Assembly (NCBI GenBank): GCA_036346205.1
Contig: JARFJB010000003.1
Span: forward strand, 1,324,501 to 1,388,500
Origin: Vesta saturnalis
Taxonomy: Eukaryota > Arthropoda > Insecta > Coleoptera > Lampyridae
Reading direction: 5' to 3'
Length of the DNA: 64,000 nt
Shown here: one piece after another, positions 21,855 through 36,021 of the stretch
Layout: each line of letters begins with the position of its first letter
Numbering within the stretch: position 1 is the first letter of the stretch
Made by a program: the position numbers and the translations under genes
The notes under the pieces: model-generated
Seen by the model: only the letters and a program-made list of their open reading frames with translations
What the model was told of the DNA's origin: nothing
Databases searched by the model: none

Positions 21855-24800
21855 GTAAGTTTCTCAAATAATTAATAAATATAATTAATTTTAGAATAAA
21901 AAAAAACCTAATCAATAATTAACGGTTTTAATTAAAAAAATAATTGTAGAATACAACACTCACATGGAACACTGAAGACCCCGATTTTACAAAATGTTTC
22001 GAAAAGACTGTTTTAGTGTGGATTCCTTGCATATTTCTTTGGACCTTTTCAAGTTTGGAAGTTTATTATATATTAAATAGTAAAAATAAAAAAATTCCAT
22101 GGTCATTTTTAAATATTACAAAATTTCTCGTTACTTTAGTTTTAATAATATTATGTCTAGTTGATCTAGGAATCGCAATAAAATACTCGAAAGAAGAAAT
22201 GTCTAATATACATAAAGTCGATATATACACGCCCGTAATTAAAATACTAACTTATGTAAGTATTTAAACATTTAATTATTGGGAATTTCACTTTTTTACT
22301 TTTAGGCACTCTCAATTCTTCTTTTACTATATAATTGTAAAAATGGTCTCCGTACGTCAGGTACACTGTTTCTGTTTTGGTTTCTTAATGTAATATGTGC
22401 TATACCCCAGTTGCGTACTGAAATATTGAATGAACAAATGGATATACCGAGTGCATACTACTTTTACATTAGTTACTTAATATATTTTCCATTGGTTATT
22501 TTAATGGTACTTTTAAATTGTTTTGCGGACAAACCACCGATGATCAGTAAATATCCTAAATTGAACGTAAGTTTATTGATGTAATAAAAGACTTTCACTT
22601 GAATTTTTTAAATAGAAACCATGTCCTGAAGAAGGTGCAAGTTTTTTATCTCGTATTTTTTATCGTTGGTTTGATGCAATGGCATGGAGAGGTTTTCGTA
22701 ACCCATTAAAAAATTCTGATCTATGGGATTTAAATCATTCAGATACGGCTAAAGTAATTTTTCCTGTTTTTGATAAACATTGGAAAAAAAGTCTTAATAA
22801 AGCGGCCAGGTAATTTTAGATTTAAATGCTGTGTAGGAGAAAGTCTTAGAATTAACTGTTAATGGCTTTTTAAGTATTGCATAATATTAATTGCTAAAAT
22901 AATTATTATCAAAACAATTTTATGCATAAAAAGGTTAAATATGAAATGTTGAGTAGTAGTAATTTTTATAAGCATGCTTGCATGTTCACGTTACATTTAT
23001 TTATAACCCAACAAATTAGCAATAGATTTTGAGCAGTATTCATTTTTTATGAGATCAAAGTATCCATACCTTAATGTGTTTATTACTTTTGAACAGTATC
23101 AAAAAAATTTATTAAGCTTGAAAAATACATTCATTCATATTATATAATTTAATTATAAATGTAAATGAAAGTCCTTAACTGAAGGTAAGTAAATAATTTA
23201 CACACATTAAAGTAATCAGTGTGGCATATTATGATAAATATTTGTCACATGATCCCGTAACATTTTGATTATTGAGTTGGATCAGTGATAACGACATTTG
23301 ATACATATCCATGATGCTGGTGATGGAAACTTACCAAGATTAAAGCTTCTATGAACGGAATGAAAGGATCCTAAAACAATAAAACGTTAAAATTCCAGTT
23401 CTTTGACTAAAAAATAGGAAATTGTGATATGTATGATGTCGTCAGTAAAAAGATCTTACAGGAAAAATAATAAGTCTATTTGGCGTCACCTGCTTTTAAA
23501 TTTATAACGGGACATGTCATAAACACGATCTCAAATGTTTGCATAATGCAGGAATACAAATTATTCACTCAGCTTGATTTGTAAAATTCGCTTCAACATA
23601 GTTTGTGTCATATGTTCAATTAAAGCCATGAAAAGCCTCAAGCTTTCTCAAAAATCTGCAAAGTGCGATTATTGCTTCTAAAAATATACCATAAACTGAT
23701 AAAACAAATTCACGTGATTTTAATCTTTAATGTTAACTTTAAAACAGACTGTTTACTGGTTGTCCACATTCACAGAAAAGTTACTCGTTCATAATTACCA
23801 CATCTCATAACCTGACGCTTAAGAAGGAAATAAATGATGTAAATACTCCTCTTCATTGTCAAATAATGCTTATCCAAAATAATCTGGAATTTAATATTTA
23901 ATCCAAATCCAGAAAACGGCGTCATTGAACAGTTATATGTGCATTGTGCCCACAAGATTACTCAATAGCGTGCTGTGTGGTGTCATCATGTAATTATGAA
24001 TTTAACTCTTCGAAAAATTAGGTTTAGATACGCTGAGACGCCACCTTTATGAGAAATTTAACTACAAATTGCCAATTTAGCATGACTACATGGTGTCAGC
24101 TTGTAACCCTTTACACAAGTTTCAGACAGTTGCACTATAATAAACCAAATTAGCTTTCAACTACAACTTAAGAACTTTAATAAATGATTGGAGTATTTTT
24201 ATTTACATATTTTAACCACTTAGTTACCTTCAGATTAATTGTAGATATAATGTGAAATGCCAGTTAGATTGTAATCTTGTAATGTTAACAACTCTGTCAA
24301 GGCATGAGAGCAAAGTATTATCTTTCCAAAGATTTTGTTGTATACAAAAATATTAATGCATAAATGGATATTTTTATTGTAAACCATCGATTAAAGATTC
24401 GCTTTTAATCATGCGATGTTATTTTTTCTTACTTTGATTTCAATCTGTGAAGCATTTATGACATTATCAACTTTGAAAATGTCCCACCTAAAGAGCGATA
24501 TTATAATCGCTGGAAAGATTTGAATACCACATTCAACTTTGTTCCAACTTTTAAGAAACCCCAAAGACAAAATTCCCAATTATCATTAAACAAGTTGATT
24601 TTCGACATTTCAACCAACTCCAAATCTTCCAGAAATTTCAAACGCTTATGCTGCAACTATTCCTGACGTCCCCACTTCTACATCATGTACTAGACCAACT
24701 ACCCGAAGTCAAACACACTCGTCCAGATTAAATTTAAATTAGTTACCTTGTTTCATATTCTCTACTTGTTAAAAACAGTTATTACCTTATTTCAATTTCT

Positions 24801-24907
24801 GTAATTGTCAAAATAAATTCTTGACAAAGGGAACAAAGGACGTTCCCGAAACATTGAATTAATTTGTACGTTTATTTACACAAGTTTCAAAGAAAAAATG
24901 TCTTATT

Positions 24908-24985
<78 letters not shown>

Positions 24986-27900
24986 ACAAATAACTTGCAA
25001 AGCGATTACATTCAAATTTGACATAAGTATATAATTGAATAAACTGAAATAGCAGAAGTTGGGAATGTTTTTTGAGTGGACTGACTCACTATCTCTCTGA
25101 TATCTTTTGTATACATTTTACCTACAGTATCAATTATTTCCACCATTATGGAAAATAATTCTTGCACACAAACAGTATTCTATATTTTCATGCTTAGGCA
25201 TTACTAAATTCCAATCCTCAAAATCGTTCCGGAACTCATTATTTCAGGCCTTGACCGGCAAAACGTTAAAATTTTTAGTTTGGCATCACTGATTTTCCAT
25301 ACATAAACATTTGCTCTCAACTGTCATATATTAGAACCCTTTGACACATTGATGTTCCGTGCGCCTTGGCTTGCAATTCGGCTCATACTCGCAAAACTAT
25401 CTTTTCTGACCGAGTGATACAAAGAACTATTACAATATCCAACAGCCCTTTTTTAAACACAATTATAAAATTCAACTCGGCACTGAACACCCCAAGAATA
25501 CTTTCGAGGTTTAACTTTTTGTGAAAAATTGTTATGGGCAAAACGTACACTAGCACATCAGCACGTGCAGGTAAAACGCATGGTAGGAATGCTACGACGG
25601 TTGTTCAATAGGTCCTTAGAAAAGGATATAAAAATAAATTATTTTGGATATATTTTTTTATTTTATAACATCTTTTAATTCTGTACCTTCCCAGGCATTT
25701 CTCCAACCTTTTTATGCCGTTCAAGAAGTAGGCTTTCAGAAGGTTCCTCAATTTGTTTGTGCGATGGCTTCGTCATTCGACGCAACCGATCTCCACCGTG
25801 CCATTTTTTCAAGTTTGGAAATAAAGAAGTCACTGCGAGCCAGGTCTGGTGAATACGTGGATGTTGTAATAATTTGAACTTTAATTCCATAATTTTGACC
25901 ATCGAAACTGCGCAGATGTCCTCGCATGCATTGTTTTGATGTAGGAGAATTTTTTCAAATGAAGACGTTTTTTCTTGATTTTTTTGCTTAACCGTGCAAT
26001 AACGACGCATAATTCTCTCCAGTTATTGTTTTTTTTTTCAAGCAATCGGTGTAGATGATTCTGCGTCCATCCCAAAAAAAACTGGCCATATCCATGTCGG
26101 CCGATTTTTTCGGAGCACGTGGTGTGACCACATTTCGTCCAGTTATGTCTCGATGCAGAAAATCGTTAGTATTGCGACGGAAAAGCCTCCAAACAGCCTG
26201 TCCAGTACACGATTGCGTTTATTCTGTACTGAAAGCAATTGCGGCACCCATCTTGTCGAGATTTTTTCACACCCAATTTTTCGTGCGAAATTGAAAACAC
26301 TGTACCTTGCGAAATGCCTGTGGCCTCAACTATTTCGCGCACTTCTATTCCCCGATCACTCAAATCTATATCATGGATTTTGCCAATAATTAAAGGGGCA
26401 GTCACATCCTCTGGATATCCTGAACAGTGTTCATTTTGTGTGAATATATGGCCATATTTATACGTATGTACGCGATTGTTAACACAGGAGCAGATGTGTT
26501 TAACCACCACCCGAAACTCACTTTTTTTCTAAATAAACAAGTTTGTTACTTCACTCTACAATAAAAATGAAACCATGTGATCTAACTGACATCTTCACAG
26601 CTGTCTAATGAGTGATCATGCTTACTAAAAACAAACCATTTTCGATACCAACCCCATTTCTTAGAGTGTCTTGTACTTTGCATTTTACAGTAAACATCTG
26701 ATGATGTAATTACAGCTGACAATGGAAGGTAAACAACAACAAAAAATAATACGATAGGTTAAACAACCAAACTCCGATTTACTACAACGCAAAAAAATCG
26801 GAACTCAAAAATTGTGGAATTTCACACCCGAACTGGAACTAGAATACATATCTTAAAACTAAAACAATATTTTCCAGATTATAACGGGATTCGCAGACAG
26901 ATTAAAAATTAAAAAAACGTTCATGGTGTTTTTACATATAATGGAAGTTTCCAATTTTTGTTGCAACTTAAATTTTGCTTACGGTAACATGTTAACTTAT
27001 AACGATAATTGTTCTCACAACAGGGTAGGTTGAGATACATATGATGGTCCTCACTGGAATGTTAGTAAATTTACACAAAGCTTGGAGTTACGTTACGTTA
27101 TGGTCGTAAATAAGAACTGCGAACATTAAGTACTGAGCCTCTACATTTTTACTTTCCTAACGAACCGAGCGACAACGACCGATGCATGGTGTCGCGGTCA
27201 CCGCAGATGCCTTCGTATTACTATTAAAATTATCTTCACTGTTTGAAGTCCTAACTTCAACTGCCTGAGGAAGCTAATTAAATTGCCCTTCCAACAGCAA
27301 CTGCCAGAATGCCAATTTGGCATACTTGCAGTTTCATCCTACAACTCGGTACTATCGCATTCAACAATTCAGGCAGCGGCAGGACAGTATACCTAATAAT
27401 CTTTCAATTATAACCTATTAAATGACAAACTTTATAATAACAAATTTTAAAATCGAGAGACGCTGTTAAATCTCAAATAAAAAAGATTACACTATAATTA
27501 TAGTATATTGAGTATCCAGAACAGTAAGGGACGTTTACCGGTCGACGGCCATGTTTGGAGGCTGAGCGATAGGAAAATGTTCGTGGTGCTCATACTGTTT
27601 TTTGCACGATTGTATTAAATTTACCACAATTGAAATTACTTAATTTCTATTAAAAGGAAAGTCAAATGTCACGTTTTAAATAGAAATGTCCAAATGTTTT
27701 GTTCTTATTGTTGTGAAATATAGGTAGTATATATAATTTTACGTTGGTAAGTAAAAGACGTCGGTAAGTAAAATACTTACCGATGAGTGGGACCTCGCAA
27801 CCAATAAACATTTCCCACTGTCTTGGAAAAACGAAAAAGCTCAATCGTGCAGAAAGCAATTAATGTATATCAAATATCCTTTCAACTACAACTTATTAAT

Positions 27901-30900
27901 TCTAATAGTCAAATCGGGCACGCCGTAATATGGGAAACTTTACATGAACAAATTGTAACATCGGAAGGCGAGGTTAAATTTGAATAAAAAAAAAAAGATT
28001 TTAGGAGAAATAATAAAAACAGTATTCGACATATTATGATTCTTCATTAATTTATCAAGATTTTCGCACCAACGTTTTCAAAATATGTCAATTCTAATTA
28101 ATCTCAACGAAATTTTATCAAATAATGAATAAAAATTATTTCCCACAATCCGGTTTTAAGCTTAATAAACTGCTCCATATAAGTTAGATAGTATGGAAAA
28201 TTTGATTTTTCAAAAGAAAAAAAAAATTTTCAAAGACGATTTTAAGCTATTTAGTTTTTAAATCCTTGTTTTTTATTAAAAAAAATTTACAAATTAAAAA
28301 AAAAATTTTTTAACAAAAAGACAAGAAAAAATGAAAATTAGGTGAAAGTGACTAATAACTTAATTTCAAATTAATCAAAAAACAAGAAAAATGAACACAA
28401 ATTTCCCTTTCAGCAATAACGAGTATGTCCTCCGTGGGCTTCATTGACAGCTTGGCAACGTCTTTGCATGCTGGTTATGAGATTATTAAAGTTTTCTTGC
28501 GGAATCTGTTGCCAGAGTTGTGGAAGCAAATTTCTCAATTGTTCCATTGTTTGTGGTTGGGGATTAGGATGATCGGCAGCTCTTTGCAACTGATCCCAAG
28601 CATGCTTTATCGGATTTAAACCAGGCGATAGAGCAGGTAAAGCTAAATGAGGAATTCCATTGGTTTCAGTTGCCTCCATAACTGCCATGGATCGGTGTGG
28701 ACGAGCGTTATCGTCCAAAAAAAGGAAACCAGGACCCACAGCAGCATGAAACTCTGGCACAATGTTGTTGATCACCTGATTCAAGTATACTTCTGAATTT
28801 ATGTTTCCCGAAATAACTAGCAAGGCGGTACGGCCATCATAACAAATTCCTCCCCATACACAAACAGTGCCTCCTCTGAAAGGGTGAACTTCTTGTACTG
28901 ATCGCCGATGTCTTGGCACCAAAGGTTGTGTTCAGACACGCGTCCGACGATTATCCGAAAAACGACCATATCTCGATTCATCAGTGAACAGTACCAACTT
29001 CCACTCTTCTGTCCAATTGACACGCTCTCTTACCCATTCTAATCTTTGTCGCCTATGTTCGCAAGTCAATGGTGCACCTCTAAAAAGTCATCTAGAATGT
29101 AAATTGACATCCCATAAACGTCCACAGACAGTTTCAGCTGATATTAATGTTCCTGTGGCCTCTACGAGCCTCCTACTCAACATTCGACATGTGCTCAAAG
29201 GTTCTCGGCATGCAGAAATGGTGACATATCGGCCTTCAGCAGGGGTAGTTATTGATGGGCGCCCAATTCTAGGTTTTTCTTTAACAGATCCAGTTTCTTG
29301 AAAACGGTTAAAAATTCTAGAAATGACACTTTGACTAACTTGAACAAAAGTTGTTGCGTCAATTAGCAACGCACAAAATTTTGATACCAAATTTGCACAG
29401 TAAGTCAACAAATTGACAAGTAAACCAAACAAACAATTGATTCGTTAGAACGGGTTAGAAAGAACTCCACAGCTCTCTACTTGCACTATAATGCTACATT
29501 TATTCGTATGGCATAGGTATGATAACTAGCAACTTTAATAAAGTTTCAAACATGACAAAAATTTGAAAACTAAAAAATTATGCAGATTTTCAGATATATC
29601 CTTAACTTATGTGGAGCAGTTTATATCAAAACTTCAAATTTCAGATGCTTTATTTATAAAAGTTTGTCGCCAGGTAAAAATTATTGAGTCCTAAAAAATG
29701 GTTCCTTTTAGGCAGCCATAAAGTATCTTTTCTTTTACAAAAGGTTTTCATAGGGTATATAACCCTTGTAAATGTACGGTTGCGGTCAGGGATAAGTTAC
29801 CATTTACATTTATCTAGCAATCGTTTTTTGAAATTTTTGAATAGAGTAAAAGGACTTTATATCAATATGAATTTAATTTACAGTGGCGTATCATAATGCA
29901 AGTATTTGAAAATGCTTCATAATTTAAAAAGTGCTTATGGTGACAACACTTTCATTTTAATCTTCATACGCCAATGATTTTCTATTGAATTACAATAGGA
30001 AAAAAAAAAGGAAAAGGCCACGTATTTCATTCCCTCCCCAAGGGGGAGGGCGGCCTGCTCGAACTTTCCGAGCTCCTTCAGCCACAATCATGGATTCCCA
30101 GCATACTTACATACATTACGTATACAGGGTGACATAGGAAAAAGTACCATGCATAGTGCCACGGGATAGAGGACACTAAAATAAGAAAAAAAGTTCCTAT
30201 GAACTTAGGTCCGCAACGCCTTCGTTTAAAAGATATAGGGTGTTGAAGTTTAATTATTTTTTTGTTTTTGTTCTTAATATCTTCTTAGAATGATGTAATA
30301 AGCGGACGAAATTTTGTATACAGGGGCTTTTTATCACGCAGAATTCAAATATGACCTTAGTTCTTTTATTACTGAAGAGCAGTGATCATATTACAAGCCC
30401 CCCACGACAAATCCATCTATTTTCAAACCTCCTTTCAAAAAATTTTCTTACCACTCAAGAAAAGTGAGCTAGCTTGCCATCTTCAAATAATGTGTTCAGG
30501 TTATTCCTTTTCAACAGTGCGACGAGTTCTGGAAACTCCCACTATTAACTTTTTTTTTTAAACAGACATCTTCACCACCCATCTTCATCCAAACGCCTAT
30601 GCACGTCAATAAATGTTCGAACATTAGGAACCTGTCCTAAAGGATATCATTCTCAATAGATACGTTGAGCTTTGGAGAAATTTGACCGAGCTTCTCCGTA
30701 ACACATAATCATGTCCCTGTATTCTTCAAAAGTATAGTGAACCATTTTAGGAACACATTGCATGCATCGGATGCATTTTTCTCGTAAACCGTTGGTCCTA
30801 GCGACTTCAATAAGGTATACCTTTCTGAAGAAAAGATGGGAAAACAAATTTTTCCTATCGAAAATGACATACTGTGTAAGGCAAAAAAGTTAGGACCGAT

Positions 30901-33900
30901 TCAAGCAAGATGGAAACCAGTATGTGGCGCCCTCTATCAGTAATAAAAGAACTAAAGTCATCTGCGTGATAAAAAGCCCCTGTATACAAAATTTCGTCCG
31001 CTTATTACATCATTGTAAGAAGATATTAAGAAAAAAACAAAAAAATAATTAACCTTCAACACCCTATATCTTTTAAACGAAGGAGTTGCGGACCTAAGTT
31101 CATAGGAACTTTTTTTCTTATTTTAGTGTCCTCTATCGCGTGACACTATGCATGGCACTTTTCTCTATCTCACCCTGTATGTGCATGGTGGGATTAAGGA
31201 TGAGTGTGGTCAGGATAGGATCGGAAGGAACGGAGTTAGGGTTCTGAGGGGGAAAATACTACCCCAGCATTCTCCTAAGTAGCCGCATATACGCAGTGAC
31301 CATGCCGCTATATGTGTATGAGGAAAACCCCCTGAAAAAACCTCATACCTAACGGTAACGGGAATCGAACCCATTACCTCCCGAAAAATTATAGTGGTAA
31401 CTTTTCCCTGGCCGCAATTGTACAATATACGGGGCTCTTAAGCACCTTTTATGAATATTCGCTTTTGAGCCTAAAGTATAGTGTTTTTTAAAGATAATTT
31501 AATATTAAATGTAAAAAGGAAAAGGCCTCATCTTTCATTCTCTTTCCGAGGGGGAGGGCGGGTTGCCTCAGTTTTCCAAGCTCCTTCAGCCACAATCATG
31601 GATTTCCAGTATACATACATTAAGTATGTACGCATGGTGGGATTGAGGATAGGTGCGGTCAGAATATGATCGGAATGGGTTATCCTAAACGTTTTTCGTG
31701 GGGCAATAAATGATTTTGACGTAATATTTTTGGATGTTTTACGTGTAAAAATTTTTTACAAAATGTTCGACATGAACCTGTGTTCTTTTTTTCGTTTAGT
31801 CTTTTACTTTCAGGGATTAATAATTATTATTAAGGATTTGGGGTGCTGGTACTTGCACGACCAAAAACTGTTTTGAACAAAATTATTGGAAAAATTTGGA
31901 CAATGTAAAACAGGTTTTACAAAAGATACTTAATAAAGAGGCAGTAAATACCTTTTGTGAATATTAACTTTAGAAGATAAAGTGTAAAAGTCCTTTTTAA
32001 ACATAATTTAATAGTAGATTTTTTTTATAGTCTAACAAATAAGCTCTAAGAGGCATTTTATAATAGATCTCAATAGCATCCTTTATAAATATCAATGTTA
32101 GGGTATACAGCATAATGCCATTTTTTAAAGATATTAACTTTGGAGCATAAAGTATAAAGGCCGTTTTTTAAAGATAATCTTAGTTAAGTTTTTTTTTTAT
32201 CAACGTTTTTGTAGAATATTACATAACCCCAAAAAATACTAATGGTGATGTGAATTGTGACTTTACAGCATACTTTTATGAAAGACAACTTAAGCACCAA
32301 AGGAAAGTTTGCGTGTAAATAGATCGTTCTAGGATGATGTTTACTTATGTATATCACATTAGGTGATTCATTGAAAATGTAAACTCATATTTTTCGTTAA
32401 ACCGGAAGTGGATATCACATTCGTTATTTTATAATTGTAAGCGAGTAGGTGTATTTGTAAAACTTCTTGTATTAAAAAGAGTGATGTGAATGACATCGTA
32501 ATAAGGCAATAGCTATTAATATAATCATTGTAATAAGTTAATTGTAGATTTTGTAAAAGGTTTTAAACCCCTTTATTACTTACTTAAAATTTAAATGTTT
32601 TACATGATAAATTGAATTGAAAATCGTTTACTCTAATACAAAATTAAAACATTGCTTATATTTACGTATGTTTAGTTTTTATAAGATTTGTAGATCTATT
32701 TTGACCTCAAATCTTAAAATTCAGTTATTTTTATGGTCTGTATTTTCAAAAATAAGCGCATCAAAAAATATTAGATTAATGTCAGTTAAAGTAACAGTTT
32801 CTTATAAAGAATTAAAGTAAGTATGCCAATGTAATGAGTTCATGATTTATTATTACTCTTACCCTAATTGTAATTTGAAAATATTAACATGGATATTGTA
32901 CAAATACTACCTAATTAATATGATTTATCTACATGCTCATTGTGGTTTTGTTGTTGACTTTCTGAATTTAATCAAGTATCAATTTGGTTATCGTCAACAT
33001 TACAGTTCCATTAATTAGAGTATTACATACATACAATAAAATATCGCGTTTGAGGCAAAGATTAAGTATTATTAAATTAAATGAGGTTAGTTGCGCGTAA
33101 CATTTATCTTTCGATTAATATCTCGATGCATCTTTTTCTTTTCCGTCGAGAATTTATTTTTGGTCATTTTAAAATTTAAGTGAGAAAAGCATTCATAGTG
33201 GTATTCAGACTGAGAGTGCAGTACGGGTCTTATGGAGAGCGCCGTTGTCGGTTTTCTTGTCAGCTGTCACTATCAGCGAATAGAGAAACCATGTCCGGTA
33301 CCAGCGCTAATAAGCTCATTTTAGTTAAATTGATAACTTTGATGGAAATTTCAGAGGATTGTTGAATTTAATTTACTAAAAACGAATGTTTTGTGTGACT
33401 AATATTGCCGACCTCTAAGGCATTAATGTTAAATGTTGTTTTATAAAAAAAATATGCTTGAATACATGGTGAATAAGGAATTATTTAACTTACATTTTTA
33501 ATTTCCCACATAAAATAAAAATCTGACCAAACAAACTATCATAGTAAAATGTTATTTATTTGATTGTATCAAAGCTAATAAGTTCACAGTTGTATACAGG
33601 GGAAGCAAAAAAGGTTAATTAATTAAATAGTAAACGATATTAGATGTCACGATTTTTGCATTTGCGTGAAGCATTTGCCCCGATTTAAATTTCTTAACCT
33701 CCATACTGCTCGTATGAAATCACTAATAAGACTGAAACAAACATTTATATTTGCTTTCCATTTTGTATTGATGTTAAAAACTCATTAGAATAATTTACTT
33801 TCTAATTATGCGGTGACCATAATGTATCATGAGGAGCATCGTTAATGTATTTTAAATACCCACATTAAGAAAAGTTGTCAATAAACAAAAATTTATTAGT

Positions 33901-35961
33901 GAAAACACATTCTTGAAAACAAATTTTGTTTAAAAAATCTTGAAAATAAATTATATGTAAGATAATATTTGCTTGCCCGTACAAGTGTATCTTTCAGGAA
34001 GGGCCGACCCTGTTAAAAAAGAAGCGGCAACACCGCGCGCGTCCTGTGATTTGAAATACATTGGCTATACCTGACCACACTGAACTTTCAGTCTGAATAC
34101 CACTATAGAATAATGTAAAGAAGAGATAGAGCTACGCATTCTACATACAATCATGCAGAGTGGAGGAGGTCTATGTGGTTTAAGTGTCTGCTGCTACAGA
34201 TGGCAGCACTATTGAAACTCTTAACAGTACAAATTTTACTTATTCAATTCATACGTCTCTATTTGTACGGGTAGGATTGTTTGGAATACCCTTTACGTAT
34301 ATTGTTATTATTTATATTTATCGTTTGGCAATGGAAATTGCTCACATTTGTGAATTTTATGTGAATTTAGAGTAACTTACGTATTTATAACTATAATTAC
34401 ACAATATAATACAACATGGAGAGAAAAACATGTTTTGCTTTATTCCTAATTAACCTAATGCTTTACATTTTACATTCTTAGTAGCCGCGTGCAACAAAAG
34501 AAACGGAAAAACTATTCTTTCATAAATAAGAAAATGTTTTTAAAATTGCTACCATAGTTTCATAAAAATTAAGAAAATAAAGCATTGATGCTCAGGTAAA
34601 ACGACTCAAAAATATTCCTTTTTGAATTCGTTTAATTTTTATTAGATTTTCAGAAAATAATAATTTTTAATTTATCACGACTTTTCTAATGGACGAATAC
34701 GTTAAAACGCCTTATACCGGGTGTAACAGCATCATGGTACACCCCACTTTTCTCCTTTAGTTTTGAAGATAATTGATTGAAATTTGGGATATCCTATATA
34801 CATAATAAGCGGCACTTTTTTTTACATAATAAGCGATTTTTCATTTCCGGTTTCGTCGGAAGTGACTAACTTTCGATTTTTAAATGGAACACCCTGTATA
34901 TTATTGCATTTTTGAATTCTGCATGATTTTTTGAATCCAACGATGCGAAATAAGTGACATTTCAAACGTCAATATCTTATACAATATAATTTTTAGTTTT
35001 CCATTTAAGTGTGCCATGACGGCTCCGATTTATTCTAAACGACCCGTGTAATGGTAGAAAAATCGAAATCCCGTCAAAAATACTAAATTACGTGATTTAT
35101 GAGCAAAATGGTTTTTGGGGCAAAACTCATTTTTTTCAAATGGAACCGTATTGGTACCGTGGTACCATTTATTAGTACTATTACTAAGGAACTTATTCAT
35201 ATGTCTTATTAAAATGTGCGATAAATGCAAACAAAATTACAGCTAAAAGAAAATAAGAAAATACAATTTATTTATAATTATCTTGTTATACATAAGGTGA
35301 CTTTGGAATACAAAAAATAAACCCAAAACACTACAACAGTTGTTCAAAATGCTGCCCATTAACGTCAATGCACTTCTGAACTCGTATCGTCGTTTCTCGA
35401 AGAACGTTCGCCAATTGCTGGGCCGTTATGCTATTAATTGCGCGTCTTATACGTAGCTCCAGGTCTTCACGGGTTGTAACTGCGGTTGCGTAGAGAATAT
35501 TTTTTCAATGACCCCAAATAAAGAAATCAAATATCTTCAAAACGAAAGGAGAAAAGTGGGGTGTACCATGATGCTGTTACACCCGGTATAACTTCTACTA
35601 GCCGACCCTACACGGCTTTGCCCGTGACGAATTCAATACCCGTGGATTAAGCCACTTCGAAACTTCATTAAAAGTCAGCACTAAGCTACATATATTTTTA
35701 ATACAGTAATTTTTGTTATTTTGATCAAGTATAAAACATAGCGGATATCCTGCGTGTTCTACTATGCTAATGAAACCTAGCCGTACCCGGTGCGAGTTGC
35801 TCCGTCGAAAGATTATGAGGGCACTTGGGGGCCGATATTAAAAAAAATGTTATACTAAAAACCTTCGCGGGAGTGTAATCAATAACTTCCCAAAGTTTCA
35901 TGACCATCGGATGGGTGGTTTCAAAGTCTATAACGGACACAGGTAGAAACATTTTTTGTGT

Positions 35962-36021
<60 letters not shown>

